Source: Croceicoccus sediminis
Lineage (GTDB): Bacteria; Pseudomonadota; Alphaproteobacteria; Sphingomonadales; Sphingomonadaceae
DNA: 64,000 bases
Direction of reading: 5' to 3'
NCBI RefSeq assembly: GCF_007570835.1
Contig: NZ_SUNC01000003.1
Coordinates: forward strand, 124,001-188,000
This document shows positions 50,709-58,995 of the stretch, one piece after another. The stretch's first letter is position 1, and each line of letters begins with the position of its first letter. The notes beneath the pieces are model-generated. The model was not told the DNA's origin. It made no database searches and saw only the letters and a list, made by a program, of their open reading frames with translations. A program made the translations under genes and the position numbers.

Positions 50709-51872
50709 TCATAAAACGCCACGCTGGCTTAGCGTTCTGTAGAGCGCTCGAACTCCGAACGACCACCGTGCCGCATCCGTGGTGAGCGCAACGGTATTCT
50801 CCAGGCAGCCCAGCTCCGGGCTGCTGATACGCACAAGGTCGCCCAACTTGTGCGTAAAGCCGGAGGTATTCGGATCTCGCGGCTCGTGCGGGACAAACAT
50901 GGTGCCGAGGAACAGGACCACCCCGTCGGGAAAATCGTGATGTTCCCCCATCGCCGCAGCAACCAGTTCCGCAACGGTGCGGCTGCATTGGCTCATGCGG
51001 TTGACGCCCTGGCACCGGAATCCGTCCCGCCCCTCGATTTCCAAGCTCACTTCAAGATCAGCCAGATCATCGACCGTAAATTGATCGTCGATCAGCCTGA
51101 TGAAGGGGCCAATGGCACACGATGCATTGTTGTCCTTCGCCTGGCCGAGGAGCAATGCGCTACGCCCCTCGATGTCGCGCAAGTTGACATCATTGCCTAG
51201 AGTAGCGCCGACCACTCTTTCGTCGGATGACAGTACGATCACGACCTCTGGCTCGGGATTGTTCCATTCACTGTCCGACCGAATTCCGATCTTCGCACCA
51301 TAGCCAACGGACGACATGGGCTGCGACTTGGTGAAGATCTCGGGATCCTTGCCGATCGCCACTTCAAGATACTGAGACCAGAGGCCTGCGGCCCGGAAGA
51401 GATCCTTCGCTGCCAACGCCTCGGCCGATCCCGGCTTTATGCTTTCAATCCGACCACCGAGCGCTTCGGCAAGGTCAGCCCGCAAAAGGTCAGCAGTAGC
51501 CGGGTCGCCGGCAGCCCTTTCTTCGATGACCCGTTCTATCGCACTTTCGGCAAAAGTGACGCCTGATGCCTTGATGGCCTGAAGATCTATCGGCGAGAGC
51601 AAAAGGTCTTGCTCGATCGCGTCATCCAGACTGCAGACAACCGGCCCATCCAGGGCATCAATTCGTTGCGGAAGGTCCAGTATCTCGAGTAGGTCCGATA
51701 CAGTCGGCGCCAGCGAGGTCAAATCGATCAGATCGTGTCCGCGAACGCAGACGGGTCGGGGACCAGCACCACCCTCTTCGGACCAAACCCTGCCGATCAG
51801 GCGTGTTTGGTCCGGCGTCTTCGGTAAAATCGCCGCACATCGATCCGATCCGTGGTTAGCGTACTTCGCCAT
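50709..51872 (-). CDS. 2-keto-3-deoxy-aldonate dehydratase-like (XylX/AraD1-type, fumarylacetoacetase superfamily)
   Basis: The 387-residue protein has the length and order of Caulobacter XylX: LIGRVW near the N terminus, LTSLAPTVSDLLE, the central acidic metal-site block NNPEPEVVIVLSSD, GNDVNLRDIEGRSALLLGQAKDNN (residues about 225-250) and the C-terminal block FLGTMFVPHEPRD, GFTHKLGDLVRISSPELGCLENTV. XylX-type enzymes dehydrate 2-keto-3-deoxypentonates to 2-oxoglutarate semialdehyde. The matching dehydrogenase is encoded at 30807. The ATG at 51872 is used rather than the adjacent TTG. A site TGGCATGTCAAA lies about 93 bases upstream. Confidence 0.87.
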   Translation of the reverse strand: MAKYANHGSDRCAAILPKTPDQTRLIGRVWSEEGGAGPRPVCVRGHDLIDLTSLAPTVSDLLEILDLPQRIDALDGPVVCSLDDAIEQDLLLSPIDLQAIKASGVTFAESAIERVIEERAAGDPATADLLRADLAEALGGRIESIKPGSAEALAAKDLFRAAGLWSQYLEVAIGKDPEIFTKSQPMSSVGYGAKIGIRSDSEWNNPEPEVVIVLSSDERVVGATLGNDVNLRDIEGRSALLLGQAKDNNASCAIGPFIRLIDDQFTVDDLADLEVSLEIEGRDGFRCQGVNRMSQCSRTVAELVAAAMGEHHDFPDGVVLFLGTMFVPHEPRDPNTSGFTHKLGDLVRISSPELGCLENTVALTTDAARWSFGVRALYRTLSQRGVL

Positions 51873-52393
51873 CAACGCTGGCCAAGAGATGGATACCGAT
51901 TTGCCAAACGGATACCTCAGTCATGGAATGCATACCCCCTCTCGCATCGCATCGACCCAAACAAACTGGCATGTCAAATTAATGCATTCAACCGAAAAAT
52001 CGCACAATATTGCAGCATAAAACGCAACCTAGAATTTCAATGTCTGCGGGAGAGTGCGAACTCGTCGTAGCCGGGGTCCTGCCTGCGCCCTTTGAAGCTG
52101 CATTACCGAAGACCAAGAATGTCAGGTCCGACAGCAGGCTCCTAATTAATGGCGCTCTGGTTTAAACGAATTTCCGCCCGTGCGCATAATTGGTCGAGCG
52201 AACATTTTCCGCACATCTGACCGTCACCAGTCCTGAATAGTCGACAAAGCTGTCCGTCGGCCATGTAAATTGGCGACTTGCGGTGTTCTGGAACGACAGG
52301 ATCACAAGGGAATCTCAGGTTGCAAGATTCGCGGCTGGTCCGCCTTGGTCCTGCAACGCAGCCCCTGCCCCCGCTTCCGTCTTTGATCTTGCC
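51873..52393. other. Intergenic region, 521 bases, one operator-like site, no gene seen
   Basis: The region lies between the FGE gene end and the XylX-like gene start, both on the minus strand. TGGCATGTCAAA at 51965-51976 matches the island operator consensus and probably belongs to the XylX promoter. Base composition is lower in GC than in coding parts. A 72-codon plus-strand frame has no ribosome-binding site or family resemblance, and the rest shows nothing I can name. Confidence 0.45.
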
Positions 52394-53344
52394 CTAGCGG
52401 CGGACCACGCACCTGAAACCGACATGGCTGGCAGAACTGTCGACGGGCTGCCCTTGCCGTGCTGCCGGACGGTACCTCTGGCAATAGTTCTCGGCACAAA
52501 GGTGCGAGCCGCCCTTCGTGACGCGGCGCGGAATCTTCAGATCTGACGTGCAGGGATCGTAGCTTGCGCCCTTGGCCGGGCCGCGCGGGTTGCTGACGAC
52601 GCAGCAGGCGTCGGCGCCTTTCTTTCGGGTATCCGGCAGGCCATACCAGTCTCGGGTCCATTCCCAGACGTTCCCGACCATGTCGAATAACCCGAAGTCG
52701 TTCGGAGGGTAAAACCCGACCGGACTGGTCCGCTCCCACTGATCTTCCATGGTGTTTTCATATGGGAACGCACCCTGCCAGTAATTGGCAAGCATCTTTC
52801 CGCCGGGCGCAAGCTCATCGCCCCAGGGCCATTCCCGGTCGTCATGGCCTCCTCGCGCAGCGAACTCCCACTCCGCTTCGGTCGGCAGGCTTTTGCCGGC
52901 CCACTTGGCATAGGCCAGCGCGTCCGAAAAAGTGACGTGGACGACCGGATGGTCTTCGATGCCCTCGATCGAACTGTCAGGCCCCAGCGGATGCCGCCAG
53001 TCTGCCCCCAGGCAAAATTCCCACCACTGGCTCCAGTCGTTCAGCGGAACGGGCCCGTTCGTCTTGCGAAAGACGAGCGAACCGGGATGGGCCAGCGCCG
53101 GGTCCATTCCGGGGTAATCGCGCGGATCGGGCGCGATCTCGGCAAAGGTACGATGACCCGTCGCCGCAACGAATTCGGCAAACTGGCGATTGGTGACCGG
53201 TTTCGGATCGATCAGAAACGGATCGACCTTCACCCGGCGCAGGGGCCGTTCTTCGGGATAGAACTTTTCCGAACCCATCGTGAAAGTGCCGCCCGCCAGG
53301 CGGACCATGTCATCAAGCAAGTGTTGGATAGTCCTGTTTCCCAT
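52394..53344 (-). CDS. Formylglycine-generating enzyme (sulfatase-modifying factor)
   Basis: The 316-residue protein matches the FGE-sulfatase family: RLAGGTFTMGSEKFYPEE, HPVVHVTFSDALAYAKWAG, LPTEAEWEFAARGG, the metal-site GNVWEWTRDWYG and the C-terminal core with C283 and C288 in GGSHLCAENYCQRYRPAAR. The cysteine pair five apart and the DSSASHVGFRCV ending are those of true aerobic formylglycine-generating oxidases, so it should convert a sulfatase cysteine to formylglycine. No sulfatase gene is in the window. It lies behind the sugar-acid island and could serve sulfated-sugar use. The start is uncertain: MVRLAGG at 53308 is a possible shorter start. Confidence 0.9.
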   Translation of the reverse strand: MGNRTIQHLLDDMVRLAGGTFTMGSEKFYPEERPLRRVKVDPFLIDPKPVTNRQFAEFVAATGHRTFAEIAPDPRDYPGMDPALAHPGSLVFRKTNGPVPLNDWSQWWEFCLGADWRHPLGPDSSIEGIEDHPVVHVTFSDALAYAKWAGKSLPTEAEWEFAARGGHDDREWPWGDELAPGGKMLANYWQGAFPYENTMEDQWERTSPVGFYPPNDFGLFDMVGNVWEWTRDWYGLPDTRKKGADACCVVSNPRGPAKGASYDPCTSDLKIPRRVTKGGSHLCAENYCQRYRPAARQGQPVDSSASHVGFRCVVRR

Positions 53345-53645
53345 AACGGCTTTTCAGTTGGCAGCCCGATGATCCAGCCTTCTCAAAAACGCGGCCCGTA
53401 TGCAACTCGATCACTCATCATGATGGGGAACACGGCCGCCCCGTCCTTGCCGCACGGCCCGCCCAAAACGGAAGCCCGGACCGCCCCGGATTGCTTGACA
53501 TAATTAAGAGCCCCCTTCATGTTTATTACAGCTTGTTTTCGGGCTTTCCTGAGGCCCGGGAAATGGGTTCTCAGCGGCCCCGGAAGGCACGCGGCGACAA
53601 GACGGGGGCGGCATGAACCGGACCTCTGCACGAAAGAGGATGGTC
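53345..53645. other. Divergent region before FGE and phosphotriesterase-family genes, no gene seen
   Basis: This gap of about 300 bases should hold promoters for both directions. A minus-strand frame (53383-53631) overlaps the region but lacks a Shine-Dalgarno site and has no recognisable protein. A short GC-rich inverted segment around 53560-53570 is too weak to call. Confidence 0.35.
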
Positions 53646-54644
53646 ATGGTAAAGATCCCTACCGCTCGGGGTGACGAGATCGACAGCGCGCAGCTTGGCT
53701 TCACGCTGATGGTTGAGAACCTTTACAACATAAATACCGAGGTCAATCTGCAGTGGCCCGAAACGCTGGGCGATCCGGAAGAGCGGATCGACGACGTTGT
53801 TTCCGCGCTTGAAAATGCCAGGGCCCATGGCGTCGATACGATCGTGGATCGGACCATTCCCGGCCTTGGTCGCAATGTCGAAATGCTGAAGAAGACGGCA
53901 GAGCGGACCAAGGTCAACATCATCCTTACGACCGGGTTCTACACCTGGCGCGATCTTCCGCTGATGTTCGAATTCCGCGAACAGATGAAGCCGATGCTGG
54001 AGGACAAGCGCAGCTTCGAATACTTCTTCGAAAAGGACATCGAGGAAGGCATCGGCAACAGCGGCGTGCGCGCTGCCGTCCTGAAAGTCGCCACCGACAA
54101 GCACGGCGTGACCGAAGGCGTCGAAATCCTGCTAAAGGCAACCGCGCGCGTTCATCGCCGCACCGGCGTGCCGATCGGCACGCATACCGACGGCGCGCAC
54201 ACCGGGTTGCTACAGATGGAAGCGTTCCGGGCCGAAGGCGTGGACCTTTCCCGCGTCTATTTCGGTCACATCTGCCGCACACCCGGCGACGATCTGGGCG
54301 AAATCCAGCAACTGCTCGACACCGGAGCAACCGTCGGTTTCGACATGCTGTCGATGGCCGACGTCTTCGGCAATCGCGAGAGCCGCCTTGCACGCGTGGT
54401 GGAGCTGTGCCGCCGCGGATATGCCGGACAAATCCTGCTGTCGCACGACAACCAGGGGTTTACCGACCTGACGCCCGAAATCGATCAGAAGCGGCACAAG
54501 GCGCCCTACCCCCGCTGGTGCGAACTTTCGGAGAGTTTCCTGCCGCTGCTGCGTGAAAATGGCGTCACGGACGAACAGATCGACCAGATGATGATCGGCA
54601 ACCCCCGGCGCATCTTCGAATCCCGTGCGCTGGGCGCCTACTGA
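53646..54644 (+). CDS. Phosphotriesterase-family protein lacking the HxH metal motif
   Basis: The 332-residue TIM-barrel protein starts at ATG 53646, six bases after AGAGG, giving MVKIPTARGDEIDSAQLG as in the family; a longer start at 53613 is possible. The likely carboxylated lysine is in VRAAVLKVATDK, with histidines in IGTHTDGAHTG and VYFGHICRT and the aspartate in LLSHDN. The usual N-terminal HxH (as in LGxTLMHEH) reads LGFTLMVEN, so two alpha-metal ligands are replaced by Val and Asn. Relatives are lactonases, phosphotriesterases and amidases. This one may use one metal, or a different chemistry. It is followed 78 bases later by an epoxide-hydrolase-like gene. Confidence 0.85.
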   Translation: MVKIPTARGDEIDSAQLGFTLMVENLYNINTEVNLQWPETLGDPEERIDDVVSALENARAHGVDTIVDRTIPGLGRNVEMLKKTAERTKVNIILTTGFYTWRDLPLMFEFREQMKPMLEDKRSFEYFFEKDIEEGIGNSGVRAAVLKVATDKHGVTEGVEILLKATARVHRRTGVPIGTHTDGAHTGLLQMEAFRAEGVDLSRVYFGHICRTPGDDLGEIQQLLDTGATVGFDMLSMADVFGNRESRLARVVELCRRGYAGQILLSHDNQGFTDLTPEIDQKRHKAPYPRWCELSESFLPLLRENGVTDEQIDQMMIGNPRRIFESRALGAY

Positions 54645-54722
54645 GCCCGACCTTGCCTCTGCCCCCGGCCAAGGCCGCGGCATCGCATCGGATCGCACGG
54701 CAACCAAATTTGGAGACGATAC

Positions 54723-55598
54723 GTGAGCAAAGATGAGGCCGCCTTGCGCAGCCACAAGGTCCAGCTATCGCAAGTCCGAATGCACTACGTTGAGGCGGGG
54801 CCAGCCGATGCGCCCGTCCTGATGCTGCTGCATGGCTGGCCGCAGACCTCGCTCGCATGGTCGCAGGTCATGCCGCGTCTGGCCCGGCGCTATCGCGTCA
54901 TCGCACCCGACCTTCGCGGACTGGGCGATACGACGCGGCCGACGACGGGGTATGACGCAGAGACGCTGGGCCGCGACATCATCGAACTCGCCGACGCGAT
55001 TGGTGCCGAGAGCTTCGGCGTGGTCGGCCACGACAACGGCGCCCTTGTCACATATGCCGTGGCGGCGCTGGCGCGCGACCGGGTCAAGGCCCTGGTGCTG
55101 CTGGATGCGGTACTGCCCGGTTACGGCCTTGAAGAGCTGGTGCGCCTGTCGGCCGATGGCTGGGGCATCTGGCATTTCCCGTTCCATGCCTCGCCCATGG
55201 GAGAGTTCCTGATCCAGGGGCGAGAGCGCGAATACATGACATGGTTCTTCCGCAACATGGCCTATGCGCCCGGTGCGATCCCGCCCGATCATGTCGATGA
55301 ATACGTTCGCGCCTATTCGCAGCCCGGTGCCATGCGCGCGGGGCTGGCCTATTACGCGGCCTTCCACGAAAGTGGTGAGCAGGCGCGCGCATCGGGAAAG
55401 GTAAAGCTCACCATGCCCGCCCTGGGCATCGGCGGGTCCGCCAGTATCGGGGCGCTGGTCGGCGCCAAGCTGGGCGAAGTTGCCGAAAACGTCGTCAGCG
55501 ATGTCGCCCCCGAGTGCGGGCACTGGATCGCCGAAGAACAGCCGGAATGGTTGGCAGATCGGCTGGAAACATTCCTGTCGGACGCACTGCCAGCTTGA
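54723..55598 (+). CDS. Alpha/beta hydrolase, epoxide hydrolase-like
   Basis: The 291-residue protein starts at GTG with GGAG seven to eight bases upstream. It has the oxyanion HGWPQT, the nucleophile elbow GHDNGA with an aspartate, a cap domain (about residues 140-215), and the catalytic His in ECGHWIAEEQP. Aspartate as nucleophile and HGxP fit epoxide hydrolases or haloalkane dehalogenases; the HGxP motif favours the former. It probably hydrolyses an epoxide or activated ester from the neighbouring pathway. Confidence 0.88.
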   Translation: MSKDEAALRSHKVQLSQVRMHYVEAGPADAPVLMLLHGWPQTSLAWSQVMPRLARRYRVIAPDLRGLGDTTRPTTGYDAETLGRDIIELADAIGAESFGVVGHDNGALVTYAVAALARDRVKALVLLDAVLPGYGLEELVRLSADGWGIWHFPFHASPMGEFLIQGREREYMTWFFRNMAYAPGAIPPDHVDEYVRAYSQPGAMRAGLAYYAAFHESGEQARASGKVKLTMPALGIGGSASIGALVGAKLGEVAENVVSDVAPECGHWIAEEQPEWLADRLETFLSDALPA

Positions 55599-55680
55599 GC
55601 GGGTCACAGCCTGCTTCGAGACGTTCTTGCAGCGAAAAACCGCAAATCAATTATCACCCCCATAAGGACACATCGACATG

Positions 55681-55719
55681 AAAAGGCCCCGGCGCGAATG
55701 GTCGCACCGGGGCCTTTTT
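55681..55719. terminator. Strong bidirectional Rho-independent terminator
   Basis: AAAAGGCCCCGG (55681-55692) and CCGGGGCCTTTT (55707-55718) pair over 12 bases, with an inner GCGA/TCGC extension. It is followed by TTTTT on the plus strand and TTTT on the minus strand, and lies between the convergent hydrolase and TonB receptor genes. Confidence 0.9.
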
Positions 55720-55777
55720 CAACGTGTCAGGTGCTGTCGGCGGAACGGCTGGCGAACCAACCGTTCCGGCCGGTCAA

Positions 55778-57958
55778 TCAGAAGCTGTAACCGAGCGTCA
55801 CACCATAAGTGCGCGGTGCGGCAGGAATCGCGATGTCGTTCCCTCCACCAACGCCGTTGAGCAAGGTGTAGTAGTACGACTTGGTGAGATTGTTGCCCCA
55901 CACCGACAGCCTGAGCCCATTGTCCCCTTCCCAGCCGATCGAAGCCGAAAGCAGTTCATAGGCATCGTCGATCAGGCGGTTATCGAGTTCGCTATAAGTG
56001 AACCCCGTGTAAAGCAGGTTGCTGCTGATCTTCACGTTCCCGCTGTCGAGCGGAATGCGATAATTGAAGCCGATATTACCCGTGAACTTGGGAGCATAGG
56101 GCAGGCGGTTGCCCTTCGCATTGTAGGGCACGCATGCCGGGTCCGACAGGTCGCAAGGCGGGATGCCGAAGCCATTCCGGCCGTTCGGCAGGCGGTTCAC
56201 GTTCGGCGCGTTGGGAAAGTCGCCGATCCGCGAATGCAGGTAGTTGCCGTTCGCATGTATCGAAAGTTCCGGCGTGACCCGGCCCGTGATTTCCGCTTCG
56301 AGACCATAGACCTTTGCCGAAGGCCCGTTGACGGTGACAACACTGCCAGCGAGCACCCGCTGAAACTGGATATTCTGGAAGTCGTAATAGAAAGCGGCGG
56401 TGTTGAATATGATCCGCCGGTCGAACAGCTCCGTCTTCAGGCCGACTTCATAGGCGTCGAGCTTTTCGGGATCGTAAGGCTCGTTGGCCGAAACCGTCGT
56501 GCCAAGCGAAAACCCGCCCGATTTCACACCGCGGTTATAGGATGCATAGGCCAGAACGTCGGGCGTGACCTTGTAGTCGAGCGAAAGCCGCCACGTCGGC
56601 TTTGCCTTCGAAAAGGACTTGGTCTGCTCTGGATCGATGACGATGTCGGTATTCGCGATGGCGACCGACCCGGTATAGTCAACCTTGTCCTTGGTATAGC
56701 GCAGACCCGCGGTGAAGTTGAGGTCATCCGTCAGCGGATAAGTGCCCTGCGCGAACCCGGCGAGCGACTTCGACTTGGCAAGCCCGTAAACGTCCACGCC
56801 AGGAATTGGCGCGAATACGAGGCCGGTGATGCGCACAGGCTCGTTATAAGTGTTGTAATCAAAGTAATAGACGCCCGCGAGCCACTGGAACCTGGCATCC
56901 GAAGGCGCCATGACGTGGAATTCTTCCGAAATCATGCGCGACCGGCTGAAGAAGTCGCCCCTTACCAGGGTAATCGGTGACGCGTCCTGATCCAGTCCCT
57001 GATAGGCTTCCACCTTCTGGTAAGCCGCAATGTTGCGGATCTGGAAACCGCCAAAGTCATGCATGGCGGTGATCGATCCGCCGTAAGTCTTGCCATTGGC
57101 CCCGGTGTTGGAATCCCCGGCAACACGGTAGCGGCCAAGAAATCCCTGACCTGTGGCAAGAACCGATCCCGGCGGGTTCTGCGGATCCACCTGGTTGTTG
57201 AATTCGGCATAGTTACCCGACACCGTGATGTCGGTGTCGGCGCTGGGTGCGAGAAGGATCTTGCCGCGCATGTTGAAGTCGCGCGAATAGAAACGTTCCT
57301 CGCCGGTAAAGACGTTTTCGCCCCAGCCCTTGCCCTGATTCTTGTACTGGATCGCGAAATTCGCGGCCAGCTGGTCGGACAAGCCCCCCGAAACATAGGC
57401 CGAGGCCCTGACTGTATCGTAATTGCCGTAACCGACGGCGAAATCCATTTCGGGATCGAACGAAGGCGCCTTGGTGATGACCTGCACCACACCGCCGGTC
57501 GCATTGCGGCCGAACAGCGTTCCCTGCGGCCCTTTCAGCACTTCGACCCGTTCGAGGCCGTTGAATTCGAAGACGTTGGCGACGGAAGCGGGCTGATAGA
57601 CGCCGTCGACATAAATCGCGACCGAGCTTTCCGACGTAAGATCACCCGACTTGGCACCGATACCACGCATGTAGATGTTGGTCGGGCCGACTTGCGCATT
57701 GACCTGCACACCGGGCGCAACCGCCTGGATCTGCGAGATACCAGTGACGCCCGCGTTGGCCACCGAGTCCGAGGTGATCGCGCTGATCGTGATGGGAACG
57801 TCCTGCAGCCGCTGTTCACGGCGCTGTGCCGTGACGACAATCGGCTGATACATCTCTTCCGTTTCGTCCACACCGGCATCTGCAGTCTGACCAAGCGCCG
57901 GCTGAACCAGAAACGCAGAGGCCGAAACCCCGCACAGAAAATAGAATCCTGCCTTCAT
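55778..57958 (-). CDS. TonB-dependent outer-membrane receptor (paralogue of the one at 8801)
   Basis: The 726-residue receptor starts at ATG 57958, eight bases after GGGAG (a GTG lies one codon before). The signal peptide is followed by PIVVTAQRREQRLQDVP, a plug (RGIGAKSGDLTSESSVAIYV, EVLKGPQGTLFGRNATGG) and a barrel ending YGVTLGYSF. The plug and much of the barrel match the receptor at 8801-10999, for example FEFNG, GRNATGGVVQV and APSF blocks. It faces a strong terminator and lies near the paralogous TetR gene. The ligand is probably related to that of the first receptor. Confidence 0.94.
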   Translation of the reverse strand: MKAGFYFLCGVSASAFLVQPALGQTADAGVDETEEMYQPIVVTAQRREQRLQDVPITISAITSDSVANAGVTGISQIQAVAPGVQVNAQVGPTNIYMRGIGAKSGDLTSESSVAIYVDGVYQPASVANVFEFNGLERVEVLKGPQGTLFGRNATGGVVQVITKAPSFDPEMDFAVGYGNYDTVRASAYVSGGLSDQLAANFAIQYKNQGKGWGENVFTGEERFYSRDFNMRGKILLAPSADTDITVSGNYAEFNNQVDPQNPPGSVLATGQGFLGRYRVAGDSNTGANGKTYGGSITAMHDFGGFQIRNIAAYQKVEAYQGLDQDASPITLVRGDFFSRSRMISEEFHVMAPSDARFQWLAGVYYFDYNTYNEPVRITGLVFAPIPGVDVYGLAKSKSLAGFAQGTYPLTDDLNFTAGLRYTKDKVDYTGSVAIANTDIVIDPEQTKSFSKAKPTWRLSLDYKVTPDVLAYASYNRGVKSGGFSLGTTVSANEPYDPEKLDAYEVGLKTELFDRRIIFNTAAFYYDFQNIQFQRVLAGSVVTVNGPSAKVYGLEAEITGRVTPELSIHANGNYLHSRIGDFPNAPNVNRLPNGRNGFGIPPCDLSDPACVPYNAKGNRLPYAPKFTGNIGFNYRIPLDSGNVKISSNLLYTGFTYSELDNRLIDDAYELLSASIGWEGDNGLRLSVWGNNLTKSYYYTLLNGVGGGNDIAIPAAPRTYGVTLGYSF

Positions 57959-58214
57959 CACTCTCTCTCCCTCGGCCCTTTCGGGCTCTTTTCATTGACG
58001 ATGAAGACAATATTCACCGCCACTCCTCGACCGGATCTCTTGCGGATTCTCGGCTTATCTGAGGCAGTCGGAGTATGATGGGCCTATCAATTTTGTCAAA
58101 CGCTTTCGGCGCGGGATCGCCGATGCAAGCCGATAGCGCAGGGTCCGCGCGTGCTCCGGGCCATAACTACAATAGCGGATAAGGGAGCGCAGTCGCCGGC
58201 GGGGCGGCATTCCG

Positions 58215-58775
58215 TCAGATAAAGTCGCCCAAAGACCGGATCGGGTCGCTACCATCCCAGTTCGCGCAGACATCGCGGATACGGTCGAACAGCGGGCCCG
58301 TACCGGGCGCATACTGGGCAAATTCGACGTAGTGCGAAGCGCCCTCATGCATCCGTGCGTAGATCACGTGCGCCGATGCCGTCTTCATTTCCTGCTCGAC
58401 CGAGAGCCCTTCGCGGGCGCAGCGTTCGGGGATGCCAGCCATGTCGTCGACCAGGATGCAGACATGGTGAATGCCCGCCTGTGAACCGTCCATCCAGTCA
58501 CGATAGACCGAGGGACCTTCGTCATACTGCTGGATGATTTCGACCTGCATGTCCCCCCAATAAGAGAACGCCAGGGTGAGCGTGGCTTCGCGCTCCTGCC
58601 CCTTGTATATATTGGGGACCGGTACGCGTTCGATGACGAAGAACGGCCCCACGCCAAGCGCATTCCACCGGCCGATCGCCTCGCGGAAATCCTTTTCGAC
58701 ATAGGCCACCTGGAAGATCGGCCCCAGATCCTTGATGAAATGCCCATTCGTCTGCGGCGTGCTGCCCGAGGTCAT
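58215..58775 (-). CDS. VOC-family (glyoxalase-fold) protein
   Basis: The 186-residue protein starts at ATG 58775 with GGGAG seven bases upstream. It shows IFQVAYVEKDFREAIGRWNALG, GVGPFF, WGDMQVEIIQQYDEGPSVY and GIHHVCILVDDM, the glyoxalase_4-like repeats with metal-ligand positions in QVAYV, VEII, HHVCI and HYVEF. Members isomerise, epimerise or cleave organic substrates with a divalent metal. An inverted repeat 33 bases upstream may regulate it. It stands between the TonB receptor and TetR genes of block G. Confidence 0.85.
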   Translation of the reverse strand: MTSGSTPQTNGHFIKDLGPIFQVAYVEKDFREAIGRWNALGVGPFFVIERVPVPNIYKGQEREATLTLAFSYWGDMQVEIIQQYDEGPSVYRDWMDGSQAGIHHVCILVDDMAGIPERCAREGLSVEQEMKTASAHVIYARMHEGASHYVEFAQYAPGTGPLFDRIRDVCANWDGSDPIRSLGDFI

Positions 58776-58807
58776 CGATGTCTCCCATGGCGCTATTGTT
58801 TGAGATG

Positions 58808-58825
58808 GGCATAAATTATTATGCC
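58808..58825. promoter_or_regulatory. Inverted repeat upstream of the VOC gene
   Basis: GGCATAA-ATTA-TTATGCC is a perfect seven-base inverted repeat with a four-base centre, 33 bases before the VOC start codon and in the gap that follows the TetR gene. It is a good candidate operator. Confidence 0.45.
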
Positions 58826-58995
58826 GCACCATGCCATTGGAAATCTCGAACCGCTTGCTCAAAAGGAAAAATGCGACGCCGCGAAAATCCGCGTTTCACG
58901 TTCGCATGCGGAGAGGTTTGGGGATGAACGGTGCAGTATCGCCTTTGCCAACGAGCGGTCAGCGCCGTAACTTCTGCGCCCGGGGGCTTTGCCGA

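Noticed and set aside
53383-53631. 82-codon minus-strand frame upstream of the FGE gene
   Set aside because: Neither its first nor its internal ATG has a ribosome-binding site, and the product is not recognisable. It lies where divergent promoters are expected.
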